Source of the DNA: Methanolinea sp.
GTDB taxonomy: Archaea > Halobacteriota > Methanomicrobia > Methanomicrobiales > Methanospirillaceae
Assembly: GCA_018262855.1 (NCBI GenBank)
Contig: JADFDO010000001.1
Span: forward strand, 124,001 to 188,000
Reading direction: 5' to 3'
Length of the DNA: 64,000 nt
Position 1 is the stretch's first letter. Every line of letters begins with the position of its first letter. The translations under genes and the position numbers were made by a program. Shown here one piece after another: positions 1-8,934 of the stretch. The notes beneath the pieces are model-generated. The model was not told where the DNA came from. It was given only the letters and a program-made list of their open reading frames with translations, and made no database searches.

Positions 1-1103
1 TCATCCGGGGCCTGTGCGATCTCCCTTGTGAGATTGAGTATGGCCAGATCCTGGGTTCCCTCATCATCAATATCCGGGGTGTCGCCTTTACTTTCAGGAG
101 CCTTCTCTTCCCTGGTGACTACTGGGACTCCTCTCGCCGGGGTGGATGCCTCACCGCCAGCAGGGAGAGAATTCCCGGTGATCTCAGAGAAGATATCGAT
201 GGCACGTGAAAATTCTGCAATTGCCTCATCATACTTTCCAAGCCGGTTGTAGAGGACCCCCCTGTTGTTGTACGCCTCGACGAACCTCGGATTTATCTCG
301 AGAGCTTTTGCATAATGTTCAAGCGATGCGTCGATGAGCCCGAGATTGCTGTATTCCACACCTAGGTTATTGTATGCTTCGGCGAAGTGCGGGTCCTTTT
401 CAACACATGCAAGGTAATCTGCGATGGACTGCTCGGTCTGCCCCATTTTTCCAAGCACTATTCCCCGGTTGTAAAGGATATCGGTATTCCCTGGATCTAT
501 CTCAAGGGCCTTGGTGTAATCTGCAACCGCATCATCATACTTGCCGAGCCGCGAAAATTCGAGCCCTCTGTTGAACAGGGATTCGGTGGAGAGAGGATCA
601 ATCTCGAATGCACGTGAATATTCTGCGATAGCTTCGTCGTGCTGGCCTTTTCTCCCAAAGATAACCCCCCGGTTGTTATGTGCTGCAGCATAGTTGGGAT
701 CCAGTTGGAGTGCCTTTGAGAAGTCAGCCAGCGCCAGATCATCTTCTCCGAGCCGGGTATACTCAAGTCCCCTGTTGTAATAGGCTTCGGTAAAATCGGG
801 ATCCGATTCCAGTGCTGTGGTAAATTCCCGTATTGCCTGTTCCGGGTGGTGAAGAAGAGAGAACGCCACACCACGGTTATAGTATGCCTCGGTGAAGTGG
901 GGATTAAGGCGGATAGCAGTATGATAATCCTCTATTGCCCCGGAATAATCGCCCTTCCCGGCCTTTGCAACCCCCCTGTTGTGGTATGCCTCTGCATCCG
1001 AAGAATTGATCTCGATTGAGCGTGTATAATCTGCAATAGCTTCGTCAAATAAACCCTTTTTATGGAAGGAGACACCGCGGTTGTAAAAAATTTGGCCGTC
1101 CAT
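1..1103 (-). CDS. TPR-repeat protein, C-terminus cut by window edge
   Basis: At least 367 residues made almost wholly of 34-residue tetratricopeptide repeats. I count nine units, each with an [YHN]N[RL]G core followed by a second helix of the type 'YDEAIADYTKALEIDP'. After the ninth unit (about residue 315) comes a low-complexity Pro/Glu/Thr stretch, and the frame stays open to the window edge. TPRs are protein-interaction scaffolds; no enzyme domain is visible in the part seen, so the partner is unknown. The ATG at 1103 is preceded by a G-rich stretch; an in-frame ATG at 1115 is possible. It is divergent from the gene at 1427. Confidence 0.88.
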   Translation of the reverse strand, partial: MDGQIFYNRGVSFHKKGLFDEAIADYTRSIEINSSDAEAYHNRGVAKAGKGDYSGAIEDYHTAIRLNPHFTEAYYNRGVAFSLLHHPEQAIREFTTALESDPDFTEAYYNRGLEYTRLGEDDLALADFSKALQLDPNYAAAHNNRGVIFGRKGQHDEAIAEYSRAFEIDPLSTESLFNRGLEFSRLGKYDDAVADYTKALEIDPGNTDILYNRGIVLGKMGQTEQSIADYLACVEKDPHFAEAYNNLGVEYSNLGLIDASLEHYAKALEINPRFVEAYNNRGVLYNRLGKYDEAIAEFSRAIDIFSEITGNSLPAGGEASTPARGVPVVTREEKAPESKGDTPDIDDEGTQDLAILNLTREIAQAPD

Positions 1104-1426
1104 CAGGCCCCCCATTGAAGAGTGCAGCAGAAAACCACGCTTAATTATACCCCTTATACTCCATGTATGCCGTGATTATTAATTATATTGCTTCTTTACG
1201 GGAAACAGGTAGTATCACCATTTGAGTCCGGCCCTTTAAGGGATACAACGCGGTATAATTCCGTATGACAGGAAAGCATGCTGCGATATGTAATTAAAAT
1301 ATTAGACCAAAAGATCCTGTGCTGCAAGATTGAGGTAGATACGCCGAATCAGCGACCTTTCATATCCCGCAGGAACTGCTGCTCGAGAGTCAATTGAGAA
1401 TTGTAAAACGAGAGAGGAAATTTAGT
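1104..1426. other. Intergenic region between divergent genes
   Basis: About 320 bases without a credible gene. Two AT-rich patches (about 1140-1200 and 1290-1310) could hold the promoters of the leftward TPR gene and the rightward surface-protein gene. I see no RNA gene or long repeat here. Confidence 0.5.
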
Positions 1427-2329
1427 ATGCCTGAAATACCGATGCACCTGCTCCTGCTGGTCATTCTCATCAGTGCGGGAATCGCACTGCCTGCCCTTGG
1501 AGCTCAGATAACGGAGAAAACAACATTATATCAATCAGATTTCTCCACGAATCCTGACTGGACAACGAACAGCCCTTCACGGTATTTCTGGGATCCTTCC
1601 CTCCAGATGTATCACTTCAAGACAGAAGGAGGAACGAACGGTTATTCGTACACTCCAATCAGGTACGATGGACAATCTTTTGTACTGGATTATGACGTGA
1701 TTCTCCTTTCTTCTGACAAGAACAGTGCATTCCGCTTTGGCCTCATCAGCTCGGAGATGGATTTCTCGAGGGGCACAAATGTCCTCTCGGCCCTTGAGAA
1801 AGGAAAATATGGACCTATTTTCTCTTTGAGAGTGATTGACCAGAGCAACATGCTCCACGAAACCTCCAGTTATTATACCTCGTATTGCGGGGAGGTTCAG
1901 GGTTGCAATACGGTGGAATTCCAGGAAAATCTCACGTATCATGTTACCGTGAAGTACAACAAGGAACTGCAGAATGCCGATATCAAGGTTACCGAGAAGA
2001 AGACCGGCAACTACGTATGGGGCTACTTCGTCACCATCGGACGCGACCTCTATTTCATGGATCGCCTTGCAATCACAACACGAGGCGATTATACATTCGG
2101 TCCTTATGCCGAGGGGTACATTGATAATGTGGAGCTTGTGGCATTCGCTCTGGTCGATGAAACTCCCACAACCACTCCTCCCACTTCAGAGATCCCCACA
2201 AGACCACCAACTACGGTTCCCACAACGCCCACCCCGACACCGACTGCGGCATCCGTCTCAATCATCCCGATCATTACAGCATTCTGTGTTTCAGCCCTTC
2301 TCATGGGGTGGCTCCGGGAAAAGAAGTGA
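1427..2329 (+). CDS. Predicted surface-anchored protein, function unknown
   Basis: About 300 residues. A hydrophobic signal segment follows the start (LLLLVILISAGIALPAL). The body of about 220 residues is beta-rich, with two cysteines (SYCGEVQGC) that could form a disulfide, and resembles a concanavalin/LamG-like fold in its 'F..NP.W......FWD' opening; that resemblance is only by eye. A Thr/Pro-rich linker (about residues 242-275) leads to a C-terminal membrane helix ending GWLREKK, the usual architecture of an archaeal cell-surface protein. ATG 1427 has an AGAGAGGA ribosome site eight bases upstream; a TTG at 1394 would add 11 residues and is less likely. Confidence 0.75.
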   Translation: MPEIPMHLLLLVILISAGIALPALGAQITEKTTLYQSDFSTNPDWTTNSPSRYFWDPSLQMYHFKTEGGTNGYSYTPIRYDGQSFVLDYDVILLSSDKNSAFRFGLISSEMDFSRGTNVLSALEKGKYGPIFSLRVIDQSNMLHETSSYYTSYCGEVQGCNTVEFQENLTYHVTVKYNKELQNADIKVTEKKTGNYVWGYFVTIGRDLYFMDRLAITTRGDYTFGPYAEGYIDNVELVAFALVDETPTTTPPTSEIPTRPPTTVPTTPTPTPTAASVSIIPIITAFCVSALLMGWLREKK

Positions 2330-2423
2330 AAACACCAATCCGGGATACCTTTTTTATATCAAAATGGCTTCACCATGTTTATTGTGTTTGGATAGATGAT
2401 GAAGTGAGATAGAGAATGGGCTT

Positions 2424-2439
2424 TGGGGACCTGTCCCCA
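2424..2439. repeat. Short perfect hairpin after surface-protein gene
   Basis: TGGGGAC at 2424-2430 and GTCCCCA at 2433-2439 are perfect inverted repeats with almost no loop. It lies between the end of the gene at 2329 and the convergent gene ending at 2511. No T-run follows, so a bidirectional terminator role is uncertain. Confidence 0.35.
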
Positions 2440-2510
2440 TTCAACGGTAACTCTGTTCCGGGCCCAAATCAGGAACTGTTTTGATGGTTTGTTCCCCGGG
2501 GACTGGTGTT

Positions 2511-2768
2511 TTAGCCTTTTGCACTCCCGATTACAATTCCATTTTCAATTGTGTAATACCTCTTTGAATGCTTGACCTGGTAGGAGCGGAGCCCTGCCGC
2601 CTCGGCTTCATCCACCTGCTTTCTCATGCTCTGCTGTTCTTCCGCGGAGTGGTTGTGCACCATATTCTTGAACCGTTTTTCAGGCATCTTCAGTCCGCGC
2701 ACGTAGTTATCCTTGGCATCATATCCCGCTTCTTCAGCGGTGTGCTTTTTCGGGTCAAAATCTCCCAT
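2511..2768 (-). CDS. Small charged hypothetical protein
   Basis: 85 residues from the ATG at 2768, beginning MGDFDPKKHTAEEAGYDAKD. It is rich in Lys, Glu and His with a central predicted helix (KRFKNMVHNHSAEEQQSMRKQVDEAEAAG) and a C-terminal beta-like stretch (KRYYTIENGIVIG). No cysteine, signal peptide or membrane segment. I do not recognise the family. An upstream in-frame ATG at 2801 would add a hydrophobic 11-residue start and has no better ribosome site. The composition looks like a real small protein, but this is the weakest CDS of the first 10 kb. Confidence 0.5.
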   Translation of the reverse strand: MGDFDPKKHTAEEAGYDAKDNYVRGLKMPEKRFKNMVHNHSAEEQQSMRKQVDEAEAAGLRSYQVKHSKRYYTIENGIVIGSAKG

Positions 2769-3011
2769 GGTGAGAGATGATCCCTTCAATAATATAATCA
2801 TCTCGTATCCGGAATGAGTGCATCCCGGGGAGTGTTCCGTTGTTCATGAGATCCCCCTGGAGTATAAGAGAAACAGATAACCAATGTCGCACCCATCACT
2901 GAACCCGGAATTCTATCATTATTATTGTACCTGAAACCGCCCCCTTTCACTGCGAAGGAATCAGCCAGAAAACAGCATACCAATTCAACAGAATACAGAC
3001 AGAATGGAGAA

Positions 3012-3096
3012 TGCGAGGGATGGGATTTGAACCCAAGAACTCCTTCGAGACCAGCCCCTCAAGCTGGCGCCTTTGACCTGGCTCGGCAACCCTCGC
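3012..3096 (-). tRNA. tRNA-Leu (anticodon GAG)
   Basis: An 85-nt class II tRNA. The 7-bp acceptor stem GCGAGGG/CCCTCGC closes with discriminator A at 3012. The anticodon arm is CCAGC-TTGAGGG-GCTGG, giving anticodon GAG (Leu, codon CUC/CUU). A long variable arm lies between the anticodon and T arms, and the T loop contains GGTTCAAATCC. The 3' CCA is not encoded. Confidence 0.95.
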
Positions 3097-3229
3097 ACGT
3101 GCCATAATACTTGGATGCCGCTTCGAAATAAGGTTATCCATGTCCGGGAGGCGGGAAGACTCATGCTCCGTTCTGTTCCCAGGATAAAGAACTATAATGA
3201 CCACCATTGGACAGAATTGACCTGCGATG

Positions 3230-3238
3230 TATATAAAT
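3230..3238 (+). promoter_or_regulatory. TATA-box-like element upstream of ACT-domain gene
   Basis: TATATAAAT lies about 23-30 bases before the ATG at 3261. This spacing puts the transcript start at or very near the start codon, suggesting a leaderless or nearly leaderless mRNA; no ribosome site is seen before the ATG, which fits. Confidence 0.6.
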
Positions 3239-3260
3239 TACCAGAGCAAACATCTCACCC

Positions 3261-3761
3261 ATGTGGTCGGAGATACTCGGTGATTTTTCTGATTCCCCGT
3301 CCCAGACCCGTGTGATAAAATTTCTTCTTGAGAATGGGTTCGGAGTCAATGAAGACGGAAGGATCACCTGCAATGATATTGAGATCCCCTCTACTCAGGT
3401 GGCAAAAGCCCTCGGCACTGACCGGAGAGTGGTGGATACGACCGCCCAACGCATTCTCTCTCTCCCTCTTCATCGGGATATTTTCACCCATATGAGGGCG
3501 GCTCCCGATTTATCAAGGGTTGCTGAACACCTTGATCTCTCGGTCATGACTATCCTTCCCAGGGATGCAAGTGAAAAGGGTATTGTGAGCGCAGCAGTCA
3601 GGGTGATTGCAGAAGCAGGGGTGTCTATCCGCCAGATCTACGTGACGGACCCCCTTCTCTCGGAAGAACCGAGGCTGGTGGTTATCATCGATGGGGAATT
3701 CCCAACTCCGGTCATAGAAGGTCTCCGCCACCTTCCACAGGTCCGCCGGATCATTTTATAG
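3261..3761 (+). CDS. ACT-domain predicted regulator of amino acid metabolism
   Basis: 166 residues, matching in layout the archaeal COG2150-type proteins. The N-terminal half (residues 1-75) is helical and HTH-like (STQVAKALGTDRRVVDTTAQRIL), the C-terminal half (about 90-166) an ACT-like fold with 'ASEKGIVSAAVRVIAEAGVSIRQI', the typical loop-helix opening of ACT ligand-binding domains. ACT domains bind amino acids and change activity of the attached domain, so an amino-acid-responsive regulator is likely; the ligand cannot be told. The 3' end overlaps the convergent HD gene by 11 bases. Confidence 0.75.
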   Translation: MWSEILGDFSDSPSQTRVIKFLLENGFGVNEDGRITCNDIEIPSTQVAKALGTDRRVVDTTAQRILSLPLHRDIFTHMRAAPDLSRVAEHLDLSVMTILPRDASEKGIVSAAVRVIAEAGVSIRQIYVTDPLLSEEPRLVVIIDGEFPTPVIEGLRHLPQVRRIIL

Positions 3762-4257
3762 GAGATCTTCTGATGATCTCCATCTCAAGCCATAGGTGAA
3801 AAAGGCGCTTTTTCAAATGCCGGGGAAGGTGGAATGAGCGCATCATTCTCTCCTCGATGTGTATGATCCGCTCCCCGGCTACGAGGTTATCAGCATTCGC
3901 TACCATCTTCTCCTCGATGGTACGTGGTATGCAGTCAATGGGCAGGAGTCGAAGCAGTGTGCATTCATCGGCAGTAAGACCCGCGCCGAGATGGCATTCG
4001 ACGATCCTGGCGACGGCCTCGGGCAATCCCCTTCTCCGACAGTACATGGCCCCTGCCTGAGCATGGGCTATTCCATGGGTTATTCCCCGACCTATATCAT
4101 GGAGAAGTGCTCCTGCTTCAAGGAGCCCGGTCTCCGCGAAGGATCTCTTGTCATACCCGAGTACTGCATCCCGGACTGTCATGCAGTGGCGAATTACACT
4201 CCGGCTGCAACCGGCCTCCTGAAGGAGATCCAGCCATTGCCCGGACGGTTCACGCAT
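3751..4257 (-). CDS. HD-domain phosphohydrolase (TIGR00295-like)
   Basis: 168 residues. Metal-binding residues of the HD superfamily are visible: H24, the H53-D54 pair in [10 protein letters not shown]61/H65 in HGIAHAQAG, and a late Asp in VANADNLV. This is the layout of archaeal HDIG proteins of the TIGR00295 type, metal-dependent phosphohydrolases whose substrate is unknown. It is the last gene of the leftward operon and overlaps the 3' end of tfe by 8 bases, so it is probably translationally coupled to a transcription factor. Substrate prediction is not possible from sequence alone. Confidence 0.8.
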   Translation of the reverse strand: MREPSGQWLDLLQEAGCSRSVIRHCMTVRDAVLGYDKRSFAETGLLEAGALLHDIGRGITHGIAHAQAGAMYCRRRGLPEAVARIVECHLGAGLTADECTLLRLLPIDCIPRTIEEKMVANADNLVAGERIIHIEERMMRSFHLPRHLKKRLFHLWLEMEIIRRSPIK

Positions 4258-4762
4258 GCCCGAGCGACTCTTTCATGCTCCTGATACGCTTCTTGAGGGC
4301 TTTTAGGAGGATCTCATTGTCAAAGTGCTCCAGACCAAGATCGCAGGTCGGGCATTTGAATTCGCAGTCCATCGCCTGGCCAAACGTGAACATGAATCCG
4401 CACTCTTTGCAGATGTAGAAGTCGTTCTCTTCCTCGAACTTTTCCCGGGCTTCGAGCTTCTCCATGATCATTTCCATGTCTTCCGCGATCACATCGTATA
4501 CCCTGTCGATGCGGAGATGCCAGAGATAAGTAAGCCAGCCGGTCTCGTTGTTCTTTATCCGGCGGTACTCTGCAAGCCTCTTCTCATAAAGGGTATAGAG
4601 CGTGTGCCTGACCGAATTGAGGTTGATACCCGTCTGGGCGGCAAGTTCCTCATCGGAAAACTCTCCCTCGCGGGGGAAGCTCTCAAGAAGAGAGAGCCCC
4701 TCTTCACCGATCAGGCGTGCGAGATATGCGCTTATTGGACTATTTGCGAGGATCTCTTCCAT
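4250..4762 (-). CDS. tfe: Transcription initiation factor TFE, alpha subunit
   Basis: 170 residues, the usual length. The N-terminal winged helix (about 1-85) contains the [29 protein letters not shown] helix-turn-helix; an acidic helical linker (about 90-113) leads to a zinc ribbon with C118-x2-C121 and C137-x2-C140. TFE corresponds to the N-terminal half of eukaryotic TFIIE-alpha and helps open promoter DNA for RNA polymerase. It lies in an operon downstream of a tRNA methylase and an ATP-grasp protein, with 7 bases to the latter and an overlap with the HD gene. Confidence 0.95.
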   Translation of the reverse strand: MEEILANSPISAYLARLIGEEGLSLLESFPREGEFSDEELAAQTGINLNSVRHTLYTLYEKRLAEYRRIKNNETGWLTYLWHLRIDRVYDVIAEDMEMIMEKLEAREKFEEENDFYICKECGFMFTFGQAMDCEFKCPTCDLGLEHFDNEILLKALKKRIRSMKESLGHA

Positions 4763-4769
4763 AGGCTAT

Positions 4770-5846
4770 TCAACCCATATATTGTCGGACTCTCTTCATA
4801 TTCTTATCCAGACAGGTCATGGCCTGGTCTGCACTGTTACCCCACCCGAACACGCTGACAATCGCATGACCCTCCTCGAAGAAGGTTCCCGGCCATGGGA
4901 TGTCTGCGACTGCAGGCGTGAGAGGAGAGAGGTCTTTTCCAATCTCAACATCACGATCTGCAAAAAGGATCCTCCGCACGGAAAATCCACAACTCGAGGG
5001 TCTCGATCCGGGGAGCAGTCCCTGGCACGCATCAGCATGGACAGAGAAAAGGTTGATCCCGGTGGATGCTTCGACAGTATCAAGGGTTGCCTGGAACCGG
5101 GGGTTGACTTCGATAGCCCAGGGTTCATCCCCGAGAACAAAGTCAATACCAAGCGTACCCTTACAACCTGATGCCCCTGCAATCTTCTCAGCCATATCCA
5201 TCATCAGTGCTGTGCCATTCCCGGTATAGGGAGTCAAAGACCCTGAAAAACCAAAATTTCCGCATTCCTCTCCACGCAGGATCTGCCTGTTCGCAGCAAT
5301 AGCCCGTGCATTCCCTGCACCATCTGCGATGCAACACACCGAAGCGGCCGTCCCGGGAACAACCTGCTGGAGGATGTGAGGAGGGTAATCAAAATCCTCA
5401 AGCCAGCGGCTGAGCTCCTCATTATCCCGAACTATCCTGTTACGCCAGCCCCCGGAACCGTTCCTTGGTTTTATCATCGCCGGGAATTGGCCTGCCGGCA
5501 TGATCTTCGGAACAGGGATATCCAGGGATTCGAAGTATTCCTGGGTAAGGAGTTTATCCATGAACCGGTGGGCATGATTCGGAGGAGTACCGAGAAGGTG
5601 AGCTCGTCCGGGAAGCAATTCTGCACCGGATGTGGGTACCAGCCACTCTACCTTGTGACGCGAACATATCTCCCCGATTGCCCCCGGCAGGTCGTCGAGT
5701 TCATCGAACCGGATCCTATCCCGGGTATACCATGAAAGATCCTGATCGCAGAAGTGGTCAACGGCATAAACAGTATACCCGGCCCTGCGGGCCGATCTTG
5801 CCACGTGACGTGTTGAAAATCCGCAGACCAGCACTGATCCTTTCAT
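4770..5846 (-). CDS. ATP-grasp domain carboxylate ligase, substrate unknown
   Basis: 358 residues with the ATP-grasp order: an N-terminal Rossmann-like part ([20 protein letters not shown]), a central nucleotide-binding part ([16 protein letters not shown]) and a metal-binding C-terminal part ([25 protein letters not shown], with the catalytic E-x-N-x-R). Such enzymes join a carboxylate to an amine or similar nucleophile using ATP. It resembles the COG2232 archaeal group. MfnD, the tyramine-glutamate ligase of methanofuran synthesis, is also an ATP-grasp enzyme, but nothing here identifies that role. The start overlaps the end of the aTrm56 gene by 4 bases. Confidence 0.8.
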   Translation of the reverse strand: MKGSVLVCGFSTRHVARSARRAGYTVYAVDHFCDQDLSWYTRDRIRFDELDDLPGAIGEICSRHKVEWLVPTSGAELLPGRAHLLGTPPNHAHRFMDKLLTQEYFESLDIPVPKIMPAGQFPAMIKPRNGSGGWRNRIVRDNEELSRWLEDFDYPPHILQQVVPGTAASVCCIADGAGNARAIAANRQILRGEECGNFGFSGSLTPYTGNGTALMMDMAEKIAGASGCKGTLGIDFVLGDEPWAIEVNPRFQATLDTVEASTGINLFSVHADACQGLLPGSRPSSCGFSVRRILFADRDVEIGKDLSPLTPAVADIPWPGTFFEEGHAIVSVFGWGNSADQAMTCLDKNMKRVRQYMG

Positions 5847-6367
5847 AGTTCCTCGGTAATCTTTCCGGAAGACGATGGGATTATCCTGATCTTCGCACCC
5901 GGGAAGTCTGAATCAAGTTCGCGGCCAGCGAAGAGGCGGTCGAGGAACACTGCAAGGCTGGATATCTCGGAATGGGGTTGTCCCGTCACTGCAATATTGT
6001 AATCAGCAAGGCCATAGATCTCTCCAGGGACCTTCTCTGCTCCCACGACCACAAGCATTCGCTCTGTTTCCCTGAGCGTCTCTTCGTGGAGCGGCAGGCG
6101 TTCGCCGTACATCGTGAGGTGGACAACAATTCCGCCGGATTTTTTCCATTCCCTGATACACCGCTTCCAGGACACCTCATCCTGGATGAGAAAGTCACCG
6201 CCCCACCTTGTAACCACGTCCTGGATGCTCGATACGACTCCCGAATCGCGCGATGCGAGGTACATCCCCCGTGCACCGAGCGCCCGCGCTGTGAGACCTA
6301 CATGGGTGGTAACCCTCTGGTCCCGTTCGGGCCGGTGCCCGAGGCGAAGGACGAACACCTCAGTCAT
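5843..6367 (-). CDS. tRNA (cytidine(56)-2'-O)-methyltransferase aTrm56
   Basis: 174 residues from the ATG at 6367, beginning [21 protein letters not shown], the characteristic opening of COG1303 proteins. These SPOUT enzymes methylate the ribose of C56 in the T loop of archaeal tRNAs using S-adenosylmethionine. The C-terminal knot region reads [41 protein letters not shown], with the VGAEKVP and [11 protein letters not shown] cofactor loops. The start overlaps the upstream HTH gene by 8 bases. An upstream extension to 6436 is open but has no family support. Confidence 0.92.
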   Translation of the reverse strand: MTEVFVLRLGHRPERDQRVTTHVGLTARALGARGMYLASRDSGVVSSIQDVVTRWGGDFLIQDEVSWKRCIREWKKSGGIVVHLTMYGERLPLHEETLRETERMLVVVGAEKVPGEIYGLADYNIAVTGQPHSEISSLAVFLDRLFAGRELDSDFPGAKIRIIPSSSGKITEEL

Positions 6368-6650
6368 CCGTGCTCCTTGGCTCCTGCTTGAGCCTGATGA
6401 TTCCACCATCGAAAGAAAAGGGACACCGTTCATCATACCTTTCCTGGCAGCGGAGCAGCATCTCCGGGATCGAGAGGACCCGGGTGCCTTCTGGAGAGTG
6501 CTCGATGAGAAGCGCCTTCTCCAGCCTTGAAAAAGAGTCCTGGATCTCCTCGACGGATACCTCCAGAAGCTCTGCCAGAGAATGCTCGTCCTTCCCGGGA
6601 TTTTCTGCCAGGATGTGGTAGATCTGCCAGTCGAGTTCTTCTTCTTTCAT
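6360..6650 (-). CDS. Small winged-helix protein, first gene of tfe operon
   Basis: 96 residues from the ATG at 6650 ([20 protein letters not shown]). Residues 7-60 form a predicted winged helix-turn-helix: [28 protein letters not shown] has the helix-turn-helix spacing and is followed by a wing-like EGTRVLSI. The C-terminal third is unclassified and contains two Cys residues that do not form a zinc motif. It overlaps the aTrm56 start by 8 bases and may regulate the operon, but that is inference from position. The open frame continues upstream to 6749 without family support. Confidence 0.65.
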   Translation of the reverse strand: MKEEELDWQIYHILAENPGKDEHSLAELLEVSVEEIQDSFSRLEKALLIEHSPEGTRVLSIPEMLLRCQERYDERCPFSFDGGIIRLKQEPRSTDD

Positions 6651-6826
6651 ATTCACTTGCTGCCTAATGTATCGCGCATGGAGAAGATAATGCTCGTGTC
6701 CTGATGCCAGGATACATCCTGCCTGATGCAAAGGTTGGGCTCTCAGCACAATAGATCCACAGCCTTTGCAGGCTGATTGACACCGAATCCGCTAGGTTTA
6801 AACAACTCGAATTTCAATCATCACCT

Positions 6827-7237
6827 ATGCCTGATGAGGAGCGCGGGATCTCATACCGCGAGATGGCCTGCATTGCAGAAGAACTTCTTGAGAAGACTCA
6901 TGAAGATGAGACCCTGCTCGCAAGGGAGTTTACCGCGCTGCCCGATACCCTCCGGCGTGATCTTCTCGTGTCGGACTTTTTTAATGCCTACCAGGTGTTT
7001 TATTATTACTTCAAACAGACCCCGGGCGAACTCGAAAAGGAGCGTTTGATCCTCCAGCCCGCTTCTGCCCTTGTCCAGGGCGTTATGATCAACGAACGCG
7101 AACTTCTTGAGATCATATTCAGGATCGAGGATGACCAGCCGGTGATGAGCGTGAGTGATGGAGACCGGGTGCTGGTAAATTTCCGCGGGATTGATGCATA
7201 CGAGAGAGCCCTTCGTTTTATCGACGAGGCATTGTAA
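6827..7237 (+). CDS. Conserved-looking hypothetical cytosolic protein
   Basis: 136 residues, acidic, without signal peptide or membrane segment. An N-terminal helical part (EMACIAEELLEKTHEDETLLAREF) and an aromatic stretch (FFNAYQVFYYYF) are followed by a mixed C-terminal part ending FRGIDAYERALRFIDEAL. I do not recognise a domain. The gene is monocistronic, divergent from the operon starting at 6650, and its upstream region has an AT-rich GGTTTAAAC element about 30 bases before the ATG. Codon use resembles the neighbours, so it is likely a real gene of narrow distribution. Confidence 0.65.
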   Translation: MPDEERGISYREMACIAEELLEKTHEDETLLAREFTALPDTLRRDLLVSDFFNAYQVFYYYFKQTPGELEKERLILQPASALVQGVMINERELLEIIFRIEDDQPVMSVSDGDRVLVNFRGIDAYERALRFIDEAL

Positions 7238-7380
7238 CGTATCCCGAACGAACAGTCGATCTCCCGGGCTCCTTCATCACGAAGTCAAGGGAACAAAGGT
7301 GAACCTGTTGATCCTGTGAAAAGTGAGGAGCGGTGCTTTTGTATTTCCAGGAAGGAACCTCGCGGTAAATCCGGGTTTTT

Positions 7381-8091
7381 TTACCAGGGACCCCCCGTTA
7401 CTAGGTCTCTGTTGACCTTCGCCTTCACAACTGGTGGGAGGTCCCCGAAAGATTCCATCCATTCTCCGGCGATTACGAGGATTCCCTGAACGTCCTGCCA
7501 GGGAACTCTCTCCATTATGCGGGTATCTTCCTTTGTGATGGTATTACAAATCGAGGTTGCCCACGCATCCGCTACAGCTGGATTTTGGGAGAAGACTGTC
7601 ACAGCATCCGCGATCCCGAAAGAGATCGAAGGGCCGACGGTCGCTGAGGACGTGCAGATTCCAAGTATCCCTTCCTGTGGAGGAACCTCGAACGCCAGCG
7701 TATCGCTATGCGAAGATGCCCCCGCATGAATCCCGACATGAAGCACCCGATCCGAGCATAGCACGATATCACCCCCGTTGTCAATCACGGCTGTCTCTGC
7801 CCCGGCGCGCAGCATGTGTTCCACCCCGCTCCAGGCAATGGTCCCGGCAACAGCAGCCATGGGTCCCACCGATGCCGACATTCCGGCTTTTGCCATGCGA
7901 TTGATCACAGTACTCTTCGATTGAACCTGGTAGGGTTCCAGTGTTGCCTTGAAGAATGGATCCAGCGCGATGTGGTGCTCTATGTCGCGGCGTGCTTCGA
8001 TCATACCCTTCCTGGCGGCTTCAACATGTACTTCCTCCTCAGCGAGGATCGTGGCAATAGTCTCCCTGAAATGGAACCGCCGCCGTATCAT
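7381..8091 (-). CDS. UPF0280 (COG2122) protein linked to homocysteine biosynthesis
   Basis: 236 residues from the ATG at 8091 (MIRRRFHFRETIATILAEEE), the family's usual opening. Features include GMSASVGPMAAVAGTIAWSGVEHML, the VIDNGGDIVL strand-turn and a C-terminal GIADAVTVFSQNPAVADAWAT that recalls ApbE flavin transferases. In Methanosarcina, COG2122, COG1900 (DUF39) and a NIL-ferredoxin protein were linked genetically to making homocysteine from aspartate semialdehyde and sulfide. The other two are encoded 0.8 kb away on the same strand, supporting the same role. The biochemical activity of this member is unsettled. An alternative ATG at 8106 adds five residues. Confidence 0.85.
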   Translation of the reverse strand: MIRRRFHFRETIATILAEEEVHVEAARKGMIEARRDIEHHIALDPFFKATLEPYQVQSKSTVINRMAKAGMSASVGPMAAVAGTIAWSGVEHMLRAGAETAVIDNGGDIVLCSDRVLHVGIHAGASSHSDTLAFEVPPQEGILGICTSSATVGPSISFGIADAVTVFSQNPAVADAWATSICNTITKEDTRIMERVPWQDVQGILVIAGEWMESFGDLPPVVKAKVNRDLVTGGPW

Positions 8092-8192
8092 TGAGAAGGT
8101 GTGCATCGGGATTGGAGAAAAACAGCATGGGTCGTCCCTGCGGGTGTTTCATCACCTTTTTCATCGCCGCGATCCTAGCGATCTCCTGAAAC

Positions 8193-8888
8193 ATGCCGCA
8201 ACCAAAAACACCCGGTCACAGGAACCGCAGGATTGGAATCCATCTCCTGCCCTCTTACCTTGTAACAGTGCCTGTCGAAAACCAGGGAATACAAATGTGC
8301 ATGTCAGATCTTGCGGCATACTTCCACCTTGGAGAACATGAGCGGCATGCGCCACACATCACACTGCTGGGTCCTTTTCGTCTCTTTGCCGGCTGTGATC
8401 CAGTATCCATCATCAACAATTGCCAGGCTCTCGAGGATACACTTCACTCAGTCCGGGCGACGCTGGGAGCACCACTCATGCTCAGGGGGAGGAAGGGATT
8501 TGCGGTGGTGATCAGCGCGGAGCCTCAACACGCGCTCTCCAGGTGCGCTGCGGGTATCAGAAAATGCCTTCTCCCGCACTTCCTTGACGGTACCTGGATA
8601 GACAGTACCCCCGGAACGCGAATCTACCATATCAGCATCGCGTTCGGATTGCATCGCACGCGAGCAGAATTGATCCTTCATGGGCTTGAGCAGCGGCCCG
8701 GATGTTCCGAAGTACCCCCACTAGTCAGCAGGTTACCAGGAGGCATCGCGAGTTCATCCCGGATTGCGGTTATCAGGCGAGGAGCCCTTTGGATGGCTTT
8801 TGATCTGCACATGAGGAGATGGCTCTCACGTGGGGAGATATTCAGGAAAAGTGTGGAGAGGTTTCCCTTAAATTCTCCCACTGCATGA
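8193..8888 (+). CDS. 2H phosphoesterase (2'-5' RNA ligase-like)
   Basis: 231 residues carrying the paired H-x-[TS] motifs of the 2H superfamily: HITLLGP around residue 55 and YHISIAFG around residue 145. Such proteins hydrolyse or form 2'-5' and cyclic phosphodiester bonds in RNA or nucleotides, with both histidines catalytic. Between the motifs lie helices rich in Cys and Arg. The ATG at 8193 puts the first strand (YLVTVPVE) about 24 residues in, a little later than usual; no strong ribosome site decides the start. It sits on the opposite strand between homocysteine genes and has no obvious functional tie to them. Confidence 0.7.
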   Translation: MPQPKTPGHRNRRIGIHLLPSYLVTVPVENQGIQMCMSDLAAYFHLGEHERHAPHITLLGPFRLFAGCDPVSIINNCQALEDTLHSVRATLGAPLMLRGRKGFAVVISAEPQHALSRCAAGIRKCLLPHFLDGTWIDSTPGTRIYHISIAFGLHRTRAELILHGLEQRPGCSEVPPLVSRLPGGIASSSRIAVIRRGALWMAFDLHMRRWLSRGEIFRKSVERFPLNSPTA

Positions 8889-8934
8889 TGGGTTTTCGGT
8901 AGATGCATGGAGCCTTTGCTTCAAGCCCTGGATA

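Noticed and set aside
497-874. 125-codon open frame on the minus strand inside the TPR gene
   Set aside because: It is out of frame with the TPR reading and has no family-like pattern; it is a shadow of the repeats.
1-1103. Regular repeats of about 102 bases with similar blocks, at first sight CRISPR-like or tandem DNA repeats
   Set aside because: The period equals 34 codons and the reverse strand is one open frame of TPR units. The blocks vary at third positions, as coding repeats do.
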